64,000 nt of DNA from Burkholderia dolosa (GTDB taxonomy: Bacteria > Pseudomonadota > Gammaproteobacteria > Burkholderiales > Burkholderiaceae), in NCBI RefSeq assembly GCF_902499135.1, contig NZ_CABVPR010000027.1, positions 16,560 to 80,559 of the forward strand. The letters are read 5' to 3'. This document shows, piece after piece, positions 45,886 through 54,596 of the stretch. Below the pieces are notes generated by a model. That model worked only from the letters and a program-made list of their open reading frames with translations. It made no database searches and had not been told where the DNA came from. Made by a program: the position numbers and the translations under genes. Each line of letters begins with the position of its first letter. Position 1 is the first letter of the stretch.

Positions 45886-46886
45886 TTCGCTTCCTCCAGT
45901 TCCTTGACCTGGTAGTACTGGAACAGCGCCATCGGCACGAGCAGCAGCAGCACCATCGCGACCGTCACCGCGGACGCCATCGGCCAGTCCATGTTGTTGA
46001 AGAACTCGTCCCACATCACGCGGCCGATCATCAGCGTGTCGGCGCCGCCGAGCAGCTCCGGAATCACGTATTCGCCGACGGCCGGAATGAACACCAGCAG
46101 GCTGCCGGCGATGATGCCGTTCTTCGACAGCGGCAGCGTGATCCGCGTGAACGCGACCCACGGCTTCGCGCCGAGGTCGTACGCGGCTTCGAGCAGCGTG
46201 AGGTCCATCTTCACGAGGTGCGCGTACAGCGGCATCACCATGAACGGCAGGTACGAATAGACCATTCCGATATAGACGCCCGCGTCGCTGTGATAGAGCC
46301 GCAGCGGCGAGTGGATGACGCCGAGCGCGATCAGCGCGTGGTTCAGCAGACCGTCGTCCTTCAGGATCCCGATCCACGCGTACACGCGGATCAGGAACGA
46401 CGTCCAGAACGGCAGCATCACGGCCATCATCAGCACGTTGCGCGTGCCGGGCTCCGCGCGCGCGATGTAGTACGCCATCGGATAGCCGATCAGCAGACAC
46501 AGCACCGTCGAAACCGCGGCCATCTTCAGCGAGCTCAGATAGGTCGCGACGTACAGGTCGTCCTGCAGCAGGAACGCGTAGTGCGACAGCTGCAGCGCGA
46601 AGTGCACGACGCCGTCCTTGAACTGCACGAGCGACGTGTACGGCGGAATGCCCATCACCTGGTCGGCGAAGCTGATCTTCAGCACCAGCACGAACGGCAG
46701 CGCGAAGAAGATCGCGAGCCACAGGAACGGCACGCCGATCGCGACGCTGCGGCCCGACGGCAGAAAGCGCGCGAGCGACGCGAAGCGGCGCGCGCGCGGC
46801 GTGACGGTGGAAGAAGCCGCGGCGGACGTCGCGGCGATCGCGCCGGTCGATACCGGCGCGGAGCGGGTGGAAGCGGACGTTCTCAT
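45882..46886 (-). CDS. potH: Putrescine ABC transporter permease PotH
   Basis: First permease of the importer, 334 aa. After an Ala/Ser-rich N-terminal extension of about 45 residues, the first helix and LVLKISFADQVMGIPPYTSL follow, then MLPFWTSFLIRVYAWIGIL and the EAA-type loop EAAYDLGAKPWVAFTRITLP. The extension is longer than in E. coli. It is 10 bp downstream of potG. Confidence 0.93.
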   Translation of the reverse strand: MRTSASTRSAPVSTGAIAATSAAASSTVTPRARRFASLARFLPSGRSVAIGVPFLWLAIFFALPFVLVLKISFADQVMGIPPYTSLVQFKDGVVHFALQLSHYAFLLQDDLYVATYLSSLKMAAVSTVLCLLIGYPMAYYIARAEPGTRNVLMMAVMLPFWTSFLIRVYAWIGILKDDGLLNHALIALGVIHSPLRLYHSDAGVYIGMVYSYLPFMVMPLYAHLVKMDLTLLEAAYDLGAKPWVAFTRITLPLSKNGIIAGSLLVFIPAVGEYVIPELLGGADTLMIGRVMWDEFFNNMDWPMASAVTVAMVLLLLVPMALFQYYQVKELEEAK

Positions 46887-46896
46887 CGCGTCGCCC

Positions 46897-48063
46897 TCAC
46901 TGCGTCAGCACGACGCCGCTTGCCGGCGACCACGACACGAACACGTCGTCGTTCCATGCCGGCGCGCCTTCGTGCATCAGATGCGAGCTCGACAGGTTCG
47001 ACACGACCGTCTTGCCGCTCGGCAGCCGCACGTGATACAGCGAGTAGCTGCCCATGTACGCGATGTCGGTGACGACGCCGCGCGCCCAGTTGTGCGGCGA
47101 ACGCGGCTTGTCGCGCGACACGTGCACGCGCTCCGGGCGCACCGAGATGCCGACCGGCATCCCGAGCGGGCCGGTCACACCGTGGCTCACGTACATCCGC
47201 GCTTCGAGATCGTCGCTCTCGACGAAGATGTGATCGGGCTCGTCCTCGACCACGCGCCCCTCGAACAGGTTCGTCGAGCCGATGAACTCGGCCGAGAAGC
47301 GGCTGTTCGGATATTCGTAGACTTCGCCCGGCGTGCCGATCTGCACGATCCGGCCTTCGCTCATCACCGCGAGGCGGCTCGCCATCGTCATCGCCTCTTC
47401 CTGGTCGTGCGTGACCATCACGCACGTCACGTCGACCTTCTCGATGATGTTGACGAGTTCGAGCTGAGTCTTCTGCCGGATCTTCTTGTCGAGCGCGGAC
47501 ATCGGCTCGTCGAGCAGCAGCAGCTTCGGCCGCTTGACGAGCGAGCGCGCGAGCGCGACGCGCTGCTGCTGGCCGCCGGACAGCTGATGCGGCTTGCGCT
47601 TCGCATACTTGCCCATCTGCACGAGCGCGAGCGCGTCGGCGACGCGTTCGGCGATCTCGTGCTTCGGCGTGCGTTCCTGCTTCAGGCCGAACGCGACGTT
47701 CGCCTCGACCGACATGTGCGGGAACAGCGCATACGACTGGAACATCATGTTCACCGGCCGGCGATACGGCGGCAGCGACGCGAGGTCTTCGCCGTCGACG
47801 AAGATCTTGCCGGAGGTCGCCGTCTCGAGGCCGGCGAGCATGCGCAGCAGCGTCGACTTGCCGCAGCCCGAGCTGCCGAGCAGCGCGAACAGCTCGTTCT
47901 TCGCGATCGTCAGGCTCACGTTGTCGACGGCGACGCTGTCGCCGAACTTCTTCACGACGTTCTCGATGCGCACGAACGCGTCGTGCTTCGGACGGGCCGC
48001 CGGCGCCGGCGGGGCGTGGCGTGCGGCAGCGGTAGAGGGTATCGATTGCATGGGAGTCACCAT
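46897..48063 (-). CDS. potG: Putrescine ABC transporter ATPase PotG
   Basis: ATPase subunit of the putrescine importer, 388 aa. It shows Walker A LLGSSGCGKSTLLRM, Q-loop MMFQSYALFPHM, signature LSGGQQQRVALARSL, Walker B LLLLDEPMSALDKKIR and H-loop VMVTHDQEEAMTMA, followed by a TOBE-type C-terminal domain. An ATG at 48051 is an alternative start. It lies 168 bp downstream of potF. Confidence 0.94.
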   Translation of the reverse strand: MVTPMQSIPSTAAARHAPPAPAARPKHDAFVRIENVVKKFGDSVAVDNVSLTIAKNELFALLGSSGCGKSTLLRMLAGLETATSGKIFVDGEDLASLPPYRRPVNMMFQSYALFPHMSVEANVAFGLKQERTPKHEIAERVADALALVQMGKYAKRKPHQLSGGQQQRVALARSLVKRPKLLLLDEPMSALDKKIRQKTQLELVNIIEKVDVTCVMVTHDQEEAMTMASRLAVMSEGRIVQIGTPGEVYEYPNSRFSAEFIGSTNLFEGRVVEDEPDHIFVESDDLEARMYVSHGVTGPLGMPVGISVRPERVHVSRDKPRSPHNWARGVVTDIAYMGSYSLYHVRLPSGKTVVSNLSSSHLMHEGAPAWNDDVFVSWSPASGVVLTQ

Positions 48064-48231
48064 TCGTTCTTCACGGATTGCAGGCGCGAGCGTCCCCGCG
48101 CGAGGCGCAGCGCGCGGCTCGCGGACGACGGCTCATGCCGGATGGAACAGTGCGCGCTGCGCGGACGCTCGTCCGTTCAGCGCGGTCGCGCACGCGCTAG
48201 GCGATGCGTGCGCGGCCGTGCGGCATCGCGA

Positions 48232-49347
48232 TCAGTGTCCGGTCTTCAGTTGCGCCCACAACCGGTTTTCGAGGCGCAGGATGTCGGCCGGCATCGGCTT
48301 CATCAGCACCATCTTCTTCAGCACGTCCTCGGGCGGATAGACGGTCGGATCCTGCGCGACGGCCGGCGTGACGAACGGATGCGCAGCCTTGTTCGCGGTC
48401 GGATAGAACACCGTGTTCGTGATCGCCGCGTTGACCTTCGGGTCCGACACGTAGTTGATCCACTTCATCGCGTTCTCCGGATGCGGCGCGTCCTTCGGGA
48501 TCACCATCACGTCGAACCACAGCAGCCCGCCTTCCTTCGGATTCGAAAACTTGATGTCGTACGCGCGCTTCGCTTCGGACGCGCGGCGGTGGGCGATCCC
48601 GACGTCGCCGGACCAGCCGAGCACGACGCAGACGTCGTTGTTCGCGAGATCGTTGATGTAGCCGGACGAATTGAACTGCGTGATGTACGGGCGGACTTTC
48701 TTCAGCACGTCGAACGCGGCCTGGTAGTCGCCGGGGTTCGTGCTGTTCGGGTTGCGGCCCATGTATTGCAGCGTCGCCGCGAACACGTCGACGGCCTGAT
48801 CGAGGAACGACACGCCGCAGCTCTTCAGCTTCTCCATATTGGCCGGATCGAATACGAGCGCCCAGCTGTCGACCGGCGCCTTGTCGCCGAGCGCCTTCTT
48901 CACCGCCTGCACGTTGTAGCCGATGCCGTCCGTGCCGTACGCCCACGGCACGCCGTACTGATTGCCCGGATCGGCGTCGGCGATCATCTTCATCAGCAGC
49001 GGATCGAGGTTCGCGAGGTTCGGAATCTTCGACTTGTCGAGCTTCTGGTACACGCCGGCCTGGATCTGCTTGGCCATGTAGTTCGACGTCGGCACGACGA
49101 TGTCGTAGCCCGAACTGCCGGCGAGCAGCTTCGCCTGCAGCGTGTCGTCGCTGTCGTAGTTGTCGTACTTGACGTGGATACCCGTCTGTTTCTGGAAGTT
49201 CGGGATCGTGTCCGGTGCGATGTAGTCGGACCAGTTGTAGACGTTCAGCTCGTCGGCGTGCGCCGACGGGCTGGCAGCCGACGTGAAGGCCGCCGCTGCG
49301 GCAAGGGCGGCGGCGGAACAGGCTTGGCGAAGAAAACGAGCACGCAT
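48232..49347 (-). CDS. potF: Putrescine-binding periplasmic protein PotF
   Basis: Periplasmic receptor of the PotFGHI importer, 371 aa. It has a signal peptide (cleavage near AHA-DE, residue 31), then LNVYNWSDYIAPDTIPNFQK and LAGSSGYDIVVPTSNYMAKQ. Binding-site segments WAYGTDGIGYN, DLANNDVCVVLGWSGDV and NTVFYPTANKAA align with E. coli PotF as I recall it. The ATG at 49347 has AGGGGAA upstream. A strong hairpin (49371-49394) lies just upstream of its ribosome site. Confidence 0.93.
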   Translation of the reverse strand: MRARFLRQACSAAALAAAAAFTSAASPSAHADELNVYNWSDYIAPDTIPNFQKQTGIHVKYDNYDSDDTLQAKLLAGSSGYDIVVPTSNYMAKQIQAGVYQKLDKSKIPNLANLDPLLMKMIADADPGNQYGVPWAYGTDGIGYNVQAVKKALGDKAPVDSWALVFDPANMEKLKSCGVSFLDQAVDVFAATLQYMGRNPNSTNPGDYQAAFDVLKKVRPYITQFNSSGYINDLANNDVCVVLGWSGDVGIAHRRASEAKRAYDIKFSNPKEGGLLWFDVMVIPKDAPHPENAMKWINYVSDPKVNAAITNTVFYPTANKAAHPFVTPAVAQDPTVYPPEDVLKKMVLMKPMPADILRLENRLWAQLKTGH

Positions 49348-49370
49348 GGTGGAGTTCCCCTGGTTATGGC

Positions 49371-49394
49371 GGCGTGCGGCGCCCGCCGCACGCC
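49371..49394 (-). promoter_or_regulatory. Intercistronic hairpin upstream of potF
   Basis: GGCGTGCGGC, 4-nt loop, GCCGCACGCC, located in the 61-bp gap between the spuC stop and the potF start, 23 bp before the potF ATG. There is no T-run on either strand. It is the type of structure that can block exonucleases and raise the level of binding-protein mRNA. Confidence 0.6.
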
Positions 49395-49408
49395 TGTAGG
49401 CAAAGCCG

Positions 49409-50839
49409 TTACGAAAGGCCCAGTTGCCGGGCGGTCGCATCGACGGCCTGCTTCGCCTTCGATACGAGCTCGTCGATCTCGTTGCGCGAGATCACGAGCG
49501 GCGGCGACAGCAGCATCCGGTCGCCGGTCGCGCGCATGATCAGGTTGCCGTTGAAGCAGAAGTCGCGGCAGATCGTGCCGACGTCGCCGCCGTTCGCGAA
49601 GCGGCGCCGCTCGGCCGGCGCTTCGGCGAGCTGCAGGCTCGCGACGAGGCCGTGACCGTGCACTTCGCCGACGATCGGGTGGTGCGCGAACGTGTCGCGC
49701 AGCAGCGCCTGGAAGTACGGCCCCGTGTCGTGCTTCGCGCGCTCGACGATCCCTTCGTCGCGCAGCAGCTTCAGGTTCGCGACCGCCACCGCCGCAGCGA
49801 CCGGATGACCGGAGTACGTGAGCCCGTGATTGAATTCGCCGTTGTCGATGATCGGACGTGCGACGCGCTGGTGAATGCCGACCGCGCCCATCGGCACGTA
49901 GCCGGACGTCAGCCCCTTCGCCATCGTGATCAGGTCCGGCTCGAACCCGAAGTGCTGATGCGCGAACCACTCGCCGGTGCGTCCGAAGCCGCCGATCACT
50001 TCGTCGGCCACCAGCAGCACGTCGTATTTGCGGCAGATGCGCTGAATCTCCGGCCAGTACGTCGACGGCGGGAAGATCACGCCGCCCGCGCCCTGGAACG
50101 GCTCGCCGATGAACGCGGCGACGTTTTCCGCACCGAGTTCGAGAATCTTCGCTTCGAGCTGCTGCGCGCGCGCCAGGCCGAATGCTTCGGGCGTCTCGCC
50201 GGGCTGCGCTTCGCCGAAGTAATACGGCTGGTCGATATGCACGACGTGCTCGACCTTCGACGGCATCTGCTCGTGCATGTAGCCCATCCCACCGAGCGTG
50301 CCGCCGGCGATCGTCGAGCCGTGATAGCCGTTCCTGCGCGAGATCACGTATTTCTTCTGCGGCTTGCCTTGCACGCGCCAGTACTGGTGCACGACGCGCA
50401 GCACGGTGTCGTTGCCCTCCGAGCCGCTGTTGCAATAGAAGAAGTGGTCGAAGCCGGGCGGCGTCACTTCCGCGAGCATCGCCGACAGTTCGATCACCGG
50501 CGGATGCGTGGTCTTGAAGAACGTGTTGTAGTACGGCAGTTCCTGCAGTTGCCGATAGGCGGCGTCCGCGAGTTCCTTGCGCCCGTAGCCGACGTTCACG
50601 CACCAGAGGCCGGCCATCCCGTCGATGATCTTGTTGCCGTCGGAATCCCACAGATACACGCCGTCGGCCTTCACGATCACGCGGCTGCCCGCGCGGTTCA
50701 GCGCGCCCATGTCGGAGAACGGGTGGATGTGGTGCGCGGCGTCGAGCGCGCGGTAGTCGGCGGTCGAGCGCGCCTGTGCGGCGCGGGCCGCGGCCGGCGC
50801 GGCGGGCTGGATCCATGCGGATTCGTTGCGGTAAGTCAT
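49409..50839 (-). CDS. spuC: Putrescine aminotransferase (SpuC-type, class III)
   Basis: PLP enzyme of 476 aa expected to transfer the amino group of putrescine (or another polyamine) to pyruvate, giving 4-aminobutanal. It shows the class III features LWDSDGNKIIDGMAGLWCVN, FFYCNSGSEGNDTVLR, LLVADEVIGGFGRTGEWFA and the PLP-lysine segment ITMAKGLTSGYVPMGAV. GGAGGAAAC precedes the ATG at 50839. It is inside the puu-pot operon, between puuA and potF, and offers a route parallel to PuuA/PuuB. Confidence 0.9.
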   Translation of the reverse strand: MTYRNESAWIQPAAPAAARAAQARSTADYRALDAAHHIHPFSDMGALNRAGSRVIVKADGVYLWDSDGNKIIDGMAGLWCVNVGYGRKELADAAYRQLQELPYYNTFFKTTHPPVIELSAMLAEVTPPGFDHFFYCNSGSEGNDTVLRVVHQYWRVQGKPQKKYVISRRNGYHGSTIAGGTLGGMGYMHEQMPSKVEHVVHIDQPYYFGEAQPGETPEAFGLARAQQLEAKILELGAENVAAFIGEPFQGAGGVIFPPSTYWPEIQRICRKYDVLLVADEVIGGFGRTGEWFAHQHFGFEPDLITMAKGLTSGYVPMGAVGIHQRVARPIIDNGEFNHGLTYSGHPVAAAVAVANLKLLRDEGIVERAKHDTGPYFQALLRDTFAHHPIVGEVHGHGLVASLQLAEAPAERRRFANGGDVGTICRDFCFNGNLIMRATGDRMLLSPPLVISRNEIDELVSKAKQAVDATARQLGLS

Positions 50840-50877
50840 GTTTCCTCCGTATTGCCTGATTGCGGTTGTGCGCGCGC

Positions 50878-52215
50878 TTACACGTGCAGCAGCAGGTGGC
50901 GGCGTTCCCACGAGCTGATCACGCGGAAGAACGCTTCGTATTCGGTTTCCTTCAGCGCGAAATACGCTTTCAGGAACTTCTGGCCGAGGATTTCGCCGAG
51001 CGGCTCGCACGCGGCCATCAGCGTGAGTCCTTCCTCGAGGTTGCGCGGCAGCTGATACGGCAGCGCGTAGCCGTCGCTGACGAGCGGCTCGGTCGGTTCG
51101 AGGCGCTGCGTCATCCCGAGATAGCCGGCCGCGAGCGTCGCCGCGAGCGCGAGGTACGGGTTGCAGTCGACGCCCGGAATGCGGTTCTCGATTCGCCGTG
51201 CGGCCGGGCTCGAATGCGGAATCCGGAAGCCGACCGTGCGGTTGTCGTAGCCCCACTGCACGTTGATCGGCGCGGCCATGAAGCGCGACAGGCGGCGGTA
51301 CGAGTTGATGTACGGCGCGAAGATCGGCATCAGCGCGGGCGTGTATTTCTGCAGGCCTGCGAGGTAGTTGTAGAACGTCGACGTCGCGCTGCCCGTTTCC
51401 GGCGACGTGAACAGGTTGCGGCCGGTTTCCTCGTCGACGATGCTCTGATGCACGTGCATCGCCGAGCCCGGTTCGCCTTCCATCGGCTTCGCCATGAACG
51501 TCGCGTACATGTTGTGACGCAGCGCCGCTTCGCGCACCGTGCGCTTGAACAGGAACACCTGGTCGGCCAGCGACAGCGCGTCGCCGTGCATGAAGTTGAT
51601 CTCCATCTGCGCGGCGCCGACTTCGTGGATCAACGTGTCGATGTCGAGGTTCTGCGTGTCGCAGTATTCGTAGATGTCCTCGAACAGCGGATCGAACTCG
51701 TTGACGGCCTCGATCGAATACGACTGACGTCCGGTTTCCGGGCGGCCCGTGCGGCCGACCGGCGGACGCAGCGGCAGGTCCGGATCCTTGTTCATGTCGA
51801 CCAGATAGAACTCGAGCTCGGGCGCGACGACCGGCTTCCAGCCTTTGGCCTTGTACAGGTCGAGCACGCGGCGCAGCACGTAGCGCGGCGAGATCTCGAC
51901 CGGCGAGCCGTCGAAGTGCACGCAGTCGTGGATCACCTGCGCGGTCGGGTCGACCGCCCACGGGATCAGCCGAATCGTCGACGTGTCGGGCACGCACACC
52001 ATGTCGGGATCGGTCACGCCGGTCAGCGAGCCGTCTTCCGGATAGTCGCCGGTGACCGTCTGCACCATCACGGCCTGCGGCAGCCGCATCGATTCGCCGG
52101 ACTCGAACTTGTTGCGCGGCGTGATCTTGCCGCGCGCGATGCCGGCCATGTCGGGAATGATCGCTTCGATCTCGGTGATCCGGTGCTGCTTCAGAAAGTC
52201 TTCGATGTCTTGCAT
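50878..52215 (-). CDS. puuA: Gamma-glutamylputrescine synthetase (PuuA)
   Basis: Glutamine-synthetase-fold ligase, 445 aa, joining glutamate and putrescine with ATP. It has the beta-grasp N-terminus, then VAPELEFYLVDM, SIEAVNEFDPLFEDIYEYCD, GAAQMEINFMHGDALSLADQ, EGEPGSAMHVHQSIVD (metal-site His) and DNRTVGFRIPHSSPAARRIE, as in PuuA. The start at 52215 (MQDIEDFLKQHRIT) fits the family. An ATG at 52248 overlapping the puuD stop by 4 bp is an alternative, adding 11 residues. No adenylylation-type loop is evident. Confidence 0.92.
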   Translation of the reverse strand: MQDIEDFLKQHRITEIEAIIPDMAGIARGKITPRNKFESGESMRLPQAVMVQTVTGDYPEDGSLTGVTDPDMVCVPDTSTIRLIPWAVDPTAQVIHDCVHFDGSPVEISPRYVLRRVLDLYKAKGWKPVVAPELEFYLVDMNKDPDLPLRPPVGRTGRPETGRQSYSIEAVNEFDPLFEDIYEYCDTQNLDIDTLIHEVGAAQMEINFMHGDALSLADQVFLFKRTVREAALRHNMYATFMAKPMEGEPGSAMHVHQSIVDEETGRNLFTSPETGSATSTFYNYLAGLQKYTPALMPIFAPYINSYRRLSRFMAAPINVQWGYDNRTVGFRIPHSSPAARRIENRIPGVDCNPYLALAATLAAGYLGMTQRLEPTEPLVSDGYALPYQLPRNLEEGLTLMAACEPLGEILGQKFLKAYFALKETEYEAFFRVISSWERRHLLLHV

Positions 52216-52244
52216 GTTCGTTCTCGTTATCAGTGGGTCGGCGC

Positions 52245-53027
52245 TCATGCGAGCGCGGCGGCGGCAGCGTTCGGCCGGCGTTGCCGGCGCGCGCGGCATG
52301 CATCGCCGAACGCGCGGAAGATCGCGCTCGACAGCGGGTCGTGCGCGTGCCGCCATTCCGGGTGCCATTGCACGGCGAGCGCGAAAGCCGGCGCATCGAC
52401 GACGCGCACGGCCTCGATCAGCCCGTCCGGCGCGACCGCCTCGACCGCGAGGCCGGCGCCGAGCTGCGCGATGCCCTGCTGGTGCAGCGAGTTCACCTGC
52501 ACTTCGTCGCGGCCGTCGGCGAGCGCGTGCAGCATGCCGCCGGGCATCAGATGCACGACGTGCGCGGGTCCGTACTGCACGTCCATCGGCGCGGCGTCAT
52601 CCTCGCGGTGATCGGCGAAGCCGCGCACTTCGTGCACGCGCTGATGCAGCGTGCCGCCGCATACGACGTTCAGCTCCTGAAAGCCGCGGCACACCGCGAG
52701 CACCGGCACGCCTGCGGCGATCGCCGCACGCAGCAGCGGCAGCGTCGTCGCGTCGCGCGCGGGGTCGTGCTTCGTGCCGGGCGCGCTCGGCTCGCCGCCG
52801 TAACGGTGCGGCTCGACGTTCGAGTAGCTGCCGGTAAACAGCAGGCCGTCGACTGCGTCGAGCACGTCGTCGATGGATTGCCGCTCGCCGAGCGCGGGCA
52901 GCACCATCGCGAGCGCGCGCGCGCCGTCGACGATCGCGGCGACGTACTTGTCGCCGACCGTATGCGACGCGTGCGCGCCGATCTGGTTGGTGTCGGCGGT
53001 GATGCCGACGAGGGGTTTCCTTTCCAT
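52245..53027 (-). CDS. puuD: Gamma-glutamyl-GABA hydrolase PuuD
   Basis: Class I glutamine-amidotransferase-like hydrolase, 260 aa, releasing GABA and glutamate at the end of the Puu pathway. The nucleophile is Cys113 in VLAVCRGFQELNV, and the catalytic His-Glu pair is in FALAVQWHPEWR. The N-terminus KPLVGITADTNQIG is typical. It is the first gene of the minus-strand operon, with about 0.9 kb of non-coding DNA separating it from the divergent puuR. Confidence 0.93.
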   Translation of the reverse strand: MERKPLVGITADTNQIGAHASHTVGDKYVAAIVDGARALAMVLPALGERQSIDDVLDAVDGLLFTGSYSNVEPHRYGGEPSAPGTKHDPARDATTLPLLRAAIAAGVPVLAVCRGFQELNVVCGGTLHQRVHEVRGFADHREDDAAPMDVQYGPAHVVHLMPGGMLHALADGRDEVQVNSLHQQGIAQLGAGLAVEAVAPDGLIEAVRVVDAPAFALAVQWHPEWRHAHDPLSSAIFRAFGDACRARRQRRPNAAAAALA

Positions 53028-53654
53028 GACGTCGATTCGTGATCCGTAAGACTGCCGGCCGCGCACGCGCCGATGCGGCAAAACGCGGGCGACAAGCGGT
53101 CCCGCAGCCTGGCGCAATGCGCAAGGCCGCTGATGAATGGGCGCAACGGGACGATGTGACGATCCGCGCTGCGCGCGACGATCAGGCCGTCGTTCGTTTC
53201 GCTGCGACGCGCGACGCGGCAACGAATGCGCGAACGCGTTCCATCACCGCGCGATCGGCGCGGATGGCGGACAGGCAGGCGAAGCGGACGACGTGAAGAA
53301 AGGAGAGGCGCTACGGCAGCAGCGACGCGACTTCGTCGGTATCGACGGCGACGAATGCGCGTGCGGAAACGGCGTTGTGGCGCCGAACGGAACGACGGGA
53401 CAGGATTGTGTAGATCGACAGATGCAGCAGGCGAGGACTATGCCAGCCGCAACTGCCATCGGAAGCGGGGCCGGCGCTGCGCAGACTTCGCACATCGCGG
53501 CGATCCCACCTCACCAGAGGGCCACGGACTCTCACGTTTACACTCGACTGGTTCGTTGAAAGTATTGAACGCCCGATTTTCTCGACGCGCGACGCGTTTA
53601 AAATAATCGAGGCGCCGGTGCGGCGTCATTTACATTGAAGGGCATCGATTTTGC

Positions 53655-53667
53655 GCGTGAATCACGC
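53655..53667. promoter_or_regulatory. Palindrome GCGTGA-A-TCACGC
   Basis: Perfect 6-bp arms around one base, flanked by TTGC and AA. It lies just downstream of the predicted puuD transcription start. A possible operator of unknown regulator. Confidence 0.4.
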
Positions 53668-53710
53668 AATTCGCGGCCAATGAAACGTCGATGACACCGA
53701 CCTGAGAGCC

Positions 53711-53738
53711 AGCATATACGAGCCAAAAACGCCGTCAA
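53711..53738 (-). promoter_or_regulatory. puuD: Candidate sigma-70 promoter for the puuD operon
   Basis: On the minus strand TTGACG, 16 bp, TATGCT. The start would be near 53704. The long leader it implies is the main doubt. Confidence 0.4.
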
Positions 53739-53780
53739 ATATTTTTTGGGGGTCTCGTCTCAGGGCTTTCCCGTAGCATA

Positions 53781-53797
53781 GCGAATAAAAGATTCGC
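53781..53797. promoter_or_regulatory. Inverted repeat in puuR upstream region
   Basis: GCGAAT, 5 bp, ATTCGC. It lies between the puuD promoter candidate and puuR, where a repressor could block both directions. Confidence 0.4.
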
Positions 53798-53817
53798 AAA
53801 AAGAATGATGTATCGGG

Positions 53818-53832
53818 TGTTCATTATTTCGA
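53818..53832 (-). promoter_or_regulatory. PuuR-like binding site
   Basis: On the minus strand TCGAAATAATGAACA. From memory the E. coli PuuR site is AAAATATAATGAACA; 11 of 15 positions agree, including all nine of TAATGAACA. It lies 100-120 bp upstream of puuR. A weaker relative (9 of 15, plus strand) is at 53557-53571. Confidence 0.5.
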
Positions 53833-53932
53833 ACGCCTTTCAGGGTTTTCCCCGCTGATGCGCGACATAAAGTGATTAGAATATTCAACAGCAGTCGAGC
53901 GCGTCGCCCCTTCTTCAATTGCCCTGCCTATC

Positions 53933-54502
53933 GTGTCCGAAACCGAATCGATGTCCACCGAAGTCGCCGAGCGCCTGCGTTTCGTGCGCAACAAGCATGG
54001 CCTGTCGCAGCGCGAACTCGCGAAGCGCGCGGGCGTCACCAACGGCGCGATCTCGCTGATCGAGCAGGGCCGTGTGAGCCCGTCGGTCGGCTCGCTGAAG
54101 AAGCTGCTCGAATGCATTCCGATGAGCCTCGCCGAGTTCTTCACGTTCGAGCTCGTCGAATCGCGCACGGTGGTATCGCGTCGCGACGAGATGCCGAATC
54201 TCGGCAACGATGCGCTCGCGTTCCATCTCGTCGGCGCAGGCGTGAAGGATCGCAACATGTGCATCATGCGCGAGGTCTATCAGCCGCACGCCGACACGGG
54301 ACCCGAGATGCTCGCACATGCGGGGCACGAGGGCGGCGTCGTCGTGTCGGGGCGTCTCGAGCTGACGGTCGACGGCGCGACGTGGCTGCTCGACCCCGGA
54401 GACGGCTACTACTTCGAAAGCCGCTTGCCGCACCGTTTCCGCAATCCCAGCGCGGAGCACGTCTGCGAGGTCGTATCGGCCAATTCGCCGCCGACCTTCT
54501 GA
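53933..54502 (+). CDS. puuR: Putrescine-responsive repressor PuuR (XRE-cupin)
   Basis: Regulator of 189 aa with an N-terminal XRE helix-turn-helix (RLRFVRNKHGLSQRELAKRA then TNGAISLIEQGRVSPSVGSL) and a C-terminal cupin (GPEMLAHAGHEGGVVVSGRL, LDPGDGYYFESRLPHRFRNP) ending NSPPTF, close to the end of E. coli PuuR. The cupin is the likely polyamine sensor. The start is GTG at 53933; the ATG at 53951 would remove six residues and neither has a strong ribosome site. It is divergent from puuD and 94 bp upstream of puuC. Confidence 0.88.
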   Translation: MSETESMSTEVAERLRFVRNKHGLSQRELAKRAGVTNGAISLIEQGRVSPSVGSLKKLLECIPMSLAEFFTFELVESRTVVSRRDEMPNLGNDALAFHLVGAGVKDRNMCIMREVYQPHADTGPEMLAHAGHEGGVVVSGRLELTVDGATWLLDPGDGYYFESRLPHRFRNPSAEHVCEVVSANSPPTF

Positions 54503-54596
54503 CGCCCGCGCGTCACCGCATTCGCCGCCGCGCGCACGTCGTTGCGCATGCGTGCGGCACGCTGCATCGCGAATGCCACTCCATTGAGGCTTCCTG

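Larger units (their letters stand above)
53028..53932. other. Long intergenic control region puuD/puuR
   Basis: This 905-bp region has no supported gene; frames of up to 140 codons occur but lack ribosome sites and family resemblance. The half next to puuR (53640-53850) is AT-richer and holds the operator-like sites listed separately. If the minus-strand promoter at 53711-53738 is used, puuD has a 5' leader of about 680 nt, which is unusually long. Confidence 0.6.

Noticed and set aside
53137-53606. Open frames of 120-140 codons in the puuD/puuR gap
   Set aside because: They overlap one another in different frames, lack ribosome sites and have no recognisable sequence; the region looks regulatory.
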